This document shows, in pieces, positions 62,052 to 64,000 of a DNA stretch of 64,000 nucleotides. Origin of the DNA: Alphaproteobacteria bacterium (GTDB lineage: Bacteria; Pseudomonadota; Alphaproteobacteria; UBA8366); NCBI GenBank assembly GCA_021774335.1, contig JAJFJD010000009.1, positions 1 through 64,000 of the forward strand, given 5' to 3'. Position numbers and translations under genes: made by a program. The notes under the pieces are model-generated. The model saw only the letters and a list, made by a program, of their open reading frames with translations, did no database searches and had not been told where the DNA came from. Position 1 is the stretch's first letter, and every line of letters starts with the position of its first letter.

Positions 62052-63593
62052 TTAGGCGTCGGCGGTTCGGCGGGGCCGCACGGCCCAGGCGCAGACCAGG
62101 GTCAGTACGGCCAGGAAGGCGGTCGCCGCCGCGTAGGTGAAGAACGCCGCGGCGATCAGTGCTGCCGCACTGGCCCAGAAGATCGACGAGAGTGCTTCCG
62201 CCAGGGTCGCCAGGCGCGACGACGTCTGACGACGCCGGAAATCACTGCGTTTGGCCTGAGCGCGAAACCATATCTGGATCATCGTTGCCGAGCAGGCCGA
62301 GACGACGATGCCTGCGGCGGTGATCGCGGCGAGTTTCAGCGACGCCAGCGCGAGCGCGGCAAGCAGCGGCAGCACGACAATCAGGACCGATCCGAGGACC
62401 GCCTCGATCTTGGCGCCCATGATCATACGCGCGGACACGGGGGCCGACGACATCAGGTCAGGCGCGTCCTCGCCGGAAACGGCCAGCCAGGCGAGTCCGC
62501 CTGCAAGCTGGCCCGACGCCATCACCAGGACAGGGGTCAGGATAACCAACGGTCCGACGCTGTCGCCGAAATTGCGCCACAGCAAAAGTGCCGGCGGGAA
62601 CAAGTAGAGAATCTGCATCAGGGTCTGCGACATCAGCCACGGATCGCGCCGCAGCAGCGTCCATTCCTTGCGGCGCAGCGTGCGTTTCACCGACCCTTGG
62701 CGGAAGGCCGACAGGCGGGGGCGGTTCGTGGACGATTCGAAGGCCACGCCGGATGCCGCAACCACATGGTCGCCGAAATTCTTGGCGCAGAGCAGAATGG
62801 TCAGGGCCAGGGCCGCGAGACCGACCCCGATCAGGCTAAGCAGTGTCGGGATATCGCCGGCTGCGGCATAGGCCGGCCACCACACCCAACTGGTCAGCGG
62901 CGGCACGGTGTCGACGATCCGTTCCGAACCGAGGAAGGAAAAGCGCGAGAGGTTGCCGGTCGAGAGAATGGCGGCGGCCTGGATGCCGATGACAAAGGCT
63001 GCGCCGATTACCGCCGACACGACCTGCGAGATCAGCCGCGTGCGCTTCGGTCCGAGTGTGCGGAAGAGCCCGACGGTCAACAGCACGGCGAAGGCGGTGC
63101 ACAGGCCCGCCAGCCCGAATATGACGCCGTAACCCGCCAACCATCTCGGCCCGTCGATATAGGCGAAGGCATTGATGAACGGCCCGGCCAGTATCGTGGT
63201 CAACAGGACCGTCGCGACGGCGATGGCAAGGATGCGAACGGTGAAGATGCGCCGCGCCGAAATCGGCGACGATAGGATCAGATCCAGGTCGGACCGCGCA
63301 TAGAAGGCGCGGGTCACCGATTCCATCGCCTGCGAGATCATCATCGTGCAATAGAGGAACACGCTGGCGGTCACGAAGATCATCGTTGTCTTGTCGAGGA
63401 GCACGCCGTCCTGGGCCAGCGGCGAGACGAGATAATGCGCCAGCAGATGCACGAAGATCAGGAAGGCGATTGCCATCACGCCGATCAGTGACTCGCGTTT
63501 GCGCTTGCCGGCGGTAAGCATGGCGATCCAATCCCGCCAGAACAGCCGGATTTCATGCCGTGCGAACCAAGACAGGGTGGCGGGTTGGCTCAT
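62052..63593 (-). CDS. ABC exporter membrane subunit
   Basis: A 513-residue protein with about 10-12 membrane segments and little similarity to the short ABC-2 permeases; the N-terminus SWFARHEIRLFWRDWIAMLT is followed by paired helices, and a second set appears after residue 300 (LSAFRQGSVKRTLRRKEWTL, repeated basic loop before the helix). The overlap of 4 bp with the ATPase stop (ATGA) shows coupling. Substrate unknown; the family is close to those exporting bacteriocin, lipid or unknown compounds. Confidence 0.8.
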   Translation of the reverse strand: MSQPATLSWFARHEIRLFWRDWIAMLTAGKRKRESLIGVMAIAFLIFVHLLAHYLVSPLAQDGVLLDKTTMIFVTASVFLYCTMMISQAMESVTRAFYARSDLDLILSSPISARRIFTVRILAIAVATVLLTTILAGPFINAFAYIDGPRWLAGYGVIFGLAGLCTAFAVLLTVGLFRTLGPKRTRLISQVVSAVIGAAFVIGIQAAAILSTGNLSRFSFLGSERIVDTVPPLTSWVWWPAYAAAGDIPTLLSLIGVGLAALALTILLCAKNFGDHVVAASGVAFESSTNRPRLSAFRQGSVKRTLRRKEWTLLRRDPWLMSQTLMQILYLFPPALLLWRNFGDSVGPLVILTPVLVMASGQLAGGLAWLAVSGEDAPDLMSSAPVSARMIMGAKIEAVLGSVLIVVLPLLAALALASLKLAAITAAGIVVSACSATMIQIWFRAQAKRSDFRRRQTSSRLATLAEALSSIFWASAAALIAAAFFTYAAATAFLAVLTLVCAWAVRPRRTADA

Positions 63594-64000
63594 GCGGCGG
63601 CGCTCTGCTCCGCCACCAAATCAAGAAAGACGTCTTCGAGGCTCGTATCGGTCTGGCCCGCCTGACGCCGCAACTCGTCGAGCGTGCCTTCCGCGATCAG
63701 CCGGCCGGCGTCGATAACGCCAATGCGTTCCGCCATACGCTCCGCGACCTCCAGGATATGCGTGGTCATGATGACGGTGACGCCGTCGCGGACGCGTTCG
63801 GCGAGCACAGTCTTGACCTGGCGTGAGGAGCCCGCGTCAAGACCGGTCAACGGTTCGTCGAGGATCAGCAGCCGCGGTGAATGTACCAGCGCCCCGGCGA
63901 GCGCCACTTTCTGGCGCATGCCCTTGGAAAAGCCGTTGCAGCGTTCGTGGGCGTGTGGCCCCAGACCCAGGATGTCGATGATCTCGGTGGCCTGGGTTTG
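63590..64000 (-). CDS. ABC exporter ATPase, 5' part outside window
   Basis: The frame is open to base 64000, so only the last 136 codons are seen. Visible are the signature FSKGMRQKVALAGAL, Walker B RLLILDEPLTGLDAGSS and the H-loop TTHILEV, followed by a DLVAEQ tail. The Walker A lies beyond the window. It belongs with the membrane subunit just downstream; overlap 4 bp. ABC-2/Type-II-like export function inferred from the pair. Confidence 0.87.
   Translation of the reverse strand, partial: QTQATEIIDILGLGPHAHERCNGFSKGMRQKVALAGALVHSPRLLILDEPLTGLDAGSSRQVKTVLAERVRDGVTVIMTTHILEVAERMAERIGVIDAGRLIAEGTLDELRRQAGQTDTSLEDVFLDLVAEQSAAA

Noticed and set aside
1-64000. tRNA, rRNA, CRISPR, IS or phage genes
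   Set aside because: None seen: no transposase or integrase motif, no regular repeat array, and no tRNA-like or rRNA-like stretch noticed. A tRNAscan/Rfam run would confirm.

Overview
The window is a high-GC chromosomal segment that reads like a marine or free-living alphaproteobacterium, possibly Rhodospirillales-like. The evidence is a SAM-II riboswitch ahead of metZ, MmgE/PrpD, M81 and M20 enzymes, NDP-forming acyl-CoA synthetases, NnrS with FNR/FixK-type boxes, and no phage, IS, rRNA, tRNA or CRISPR. Assignment to a genus is not possible from this sequence alone.

Layout. 1-3.5 kb: end of a surface-polysaccharide locus (GDP-L-fucose synthase, AsnB-type amidotransferase, a CbiX-like protein). 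3.5-14.3 kb: a low-oxygen/stress island. It carries a glycine-zipper lipoprotein-ftsH-uspA operon, a KefB-type antiporter, HicA-like and CBS-BON proteins, a DUF3313 lipoprotein, cytochrome c', a Tat-exported multicopper oxidase, NnrS and an endonuclease III-like protein. At least six FNR/FixK-type palindromes are scattered through it. 14.3-22.9 kb: a secreted hypothetical protein, an STT3-like membrane protein, an Ldh2-type dehydrogenase, a cupin, a PstS-like binding protein, and an operon of acyl-CoA carboxyltransferase, MBL hydrolase and enoyl-CoA hydratase.

23.1-30.7 kb is the most interesting part: a selenium module. An ABC importer of the putative selenate/selenite type (binding protein, ATPase, double-length permease) is translationally coupled to an NADH-dehydrogenase-like/SelD fusion. 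It is followed by SenB (selenosugar synthase) and SenA (EgtB-like selenoneine synthase), whose start codons diverge only 14 bp apart. Together these genes could import selenium, make selenophosphate and build selenoneine; hercynine (EgtD) would have to come from elsewhere.

30.7-52.3 kb is accessory catabolism: two NDP-forming acyl-CoA synthetases with permuted domain order, two acyl-CoA dehydrogenases, MmgE/PrpD, tandem M20 peptidases, two M81 peptidases, a class III aminotransferase, a crotonase, a nitroreductase and an M48 lipoprotein protease. A remnant of an oligopeptide ABC transporter ATPase lies beside the peptidases. 52.3-64 kb: a REP doublet, metZ under a SAM-II riboswitch, a cyclase-family protein, VOC proteins, an MFS transporter with no normal start codon at its apparent N-terminus, TVP38, an LLM-class flavin enzyme, NhaA, DUF1801 and an ABC exporter cut by the window edge.
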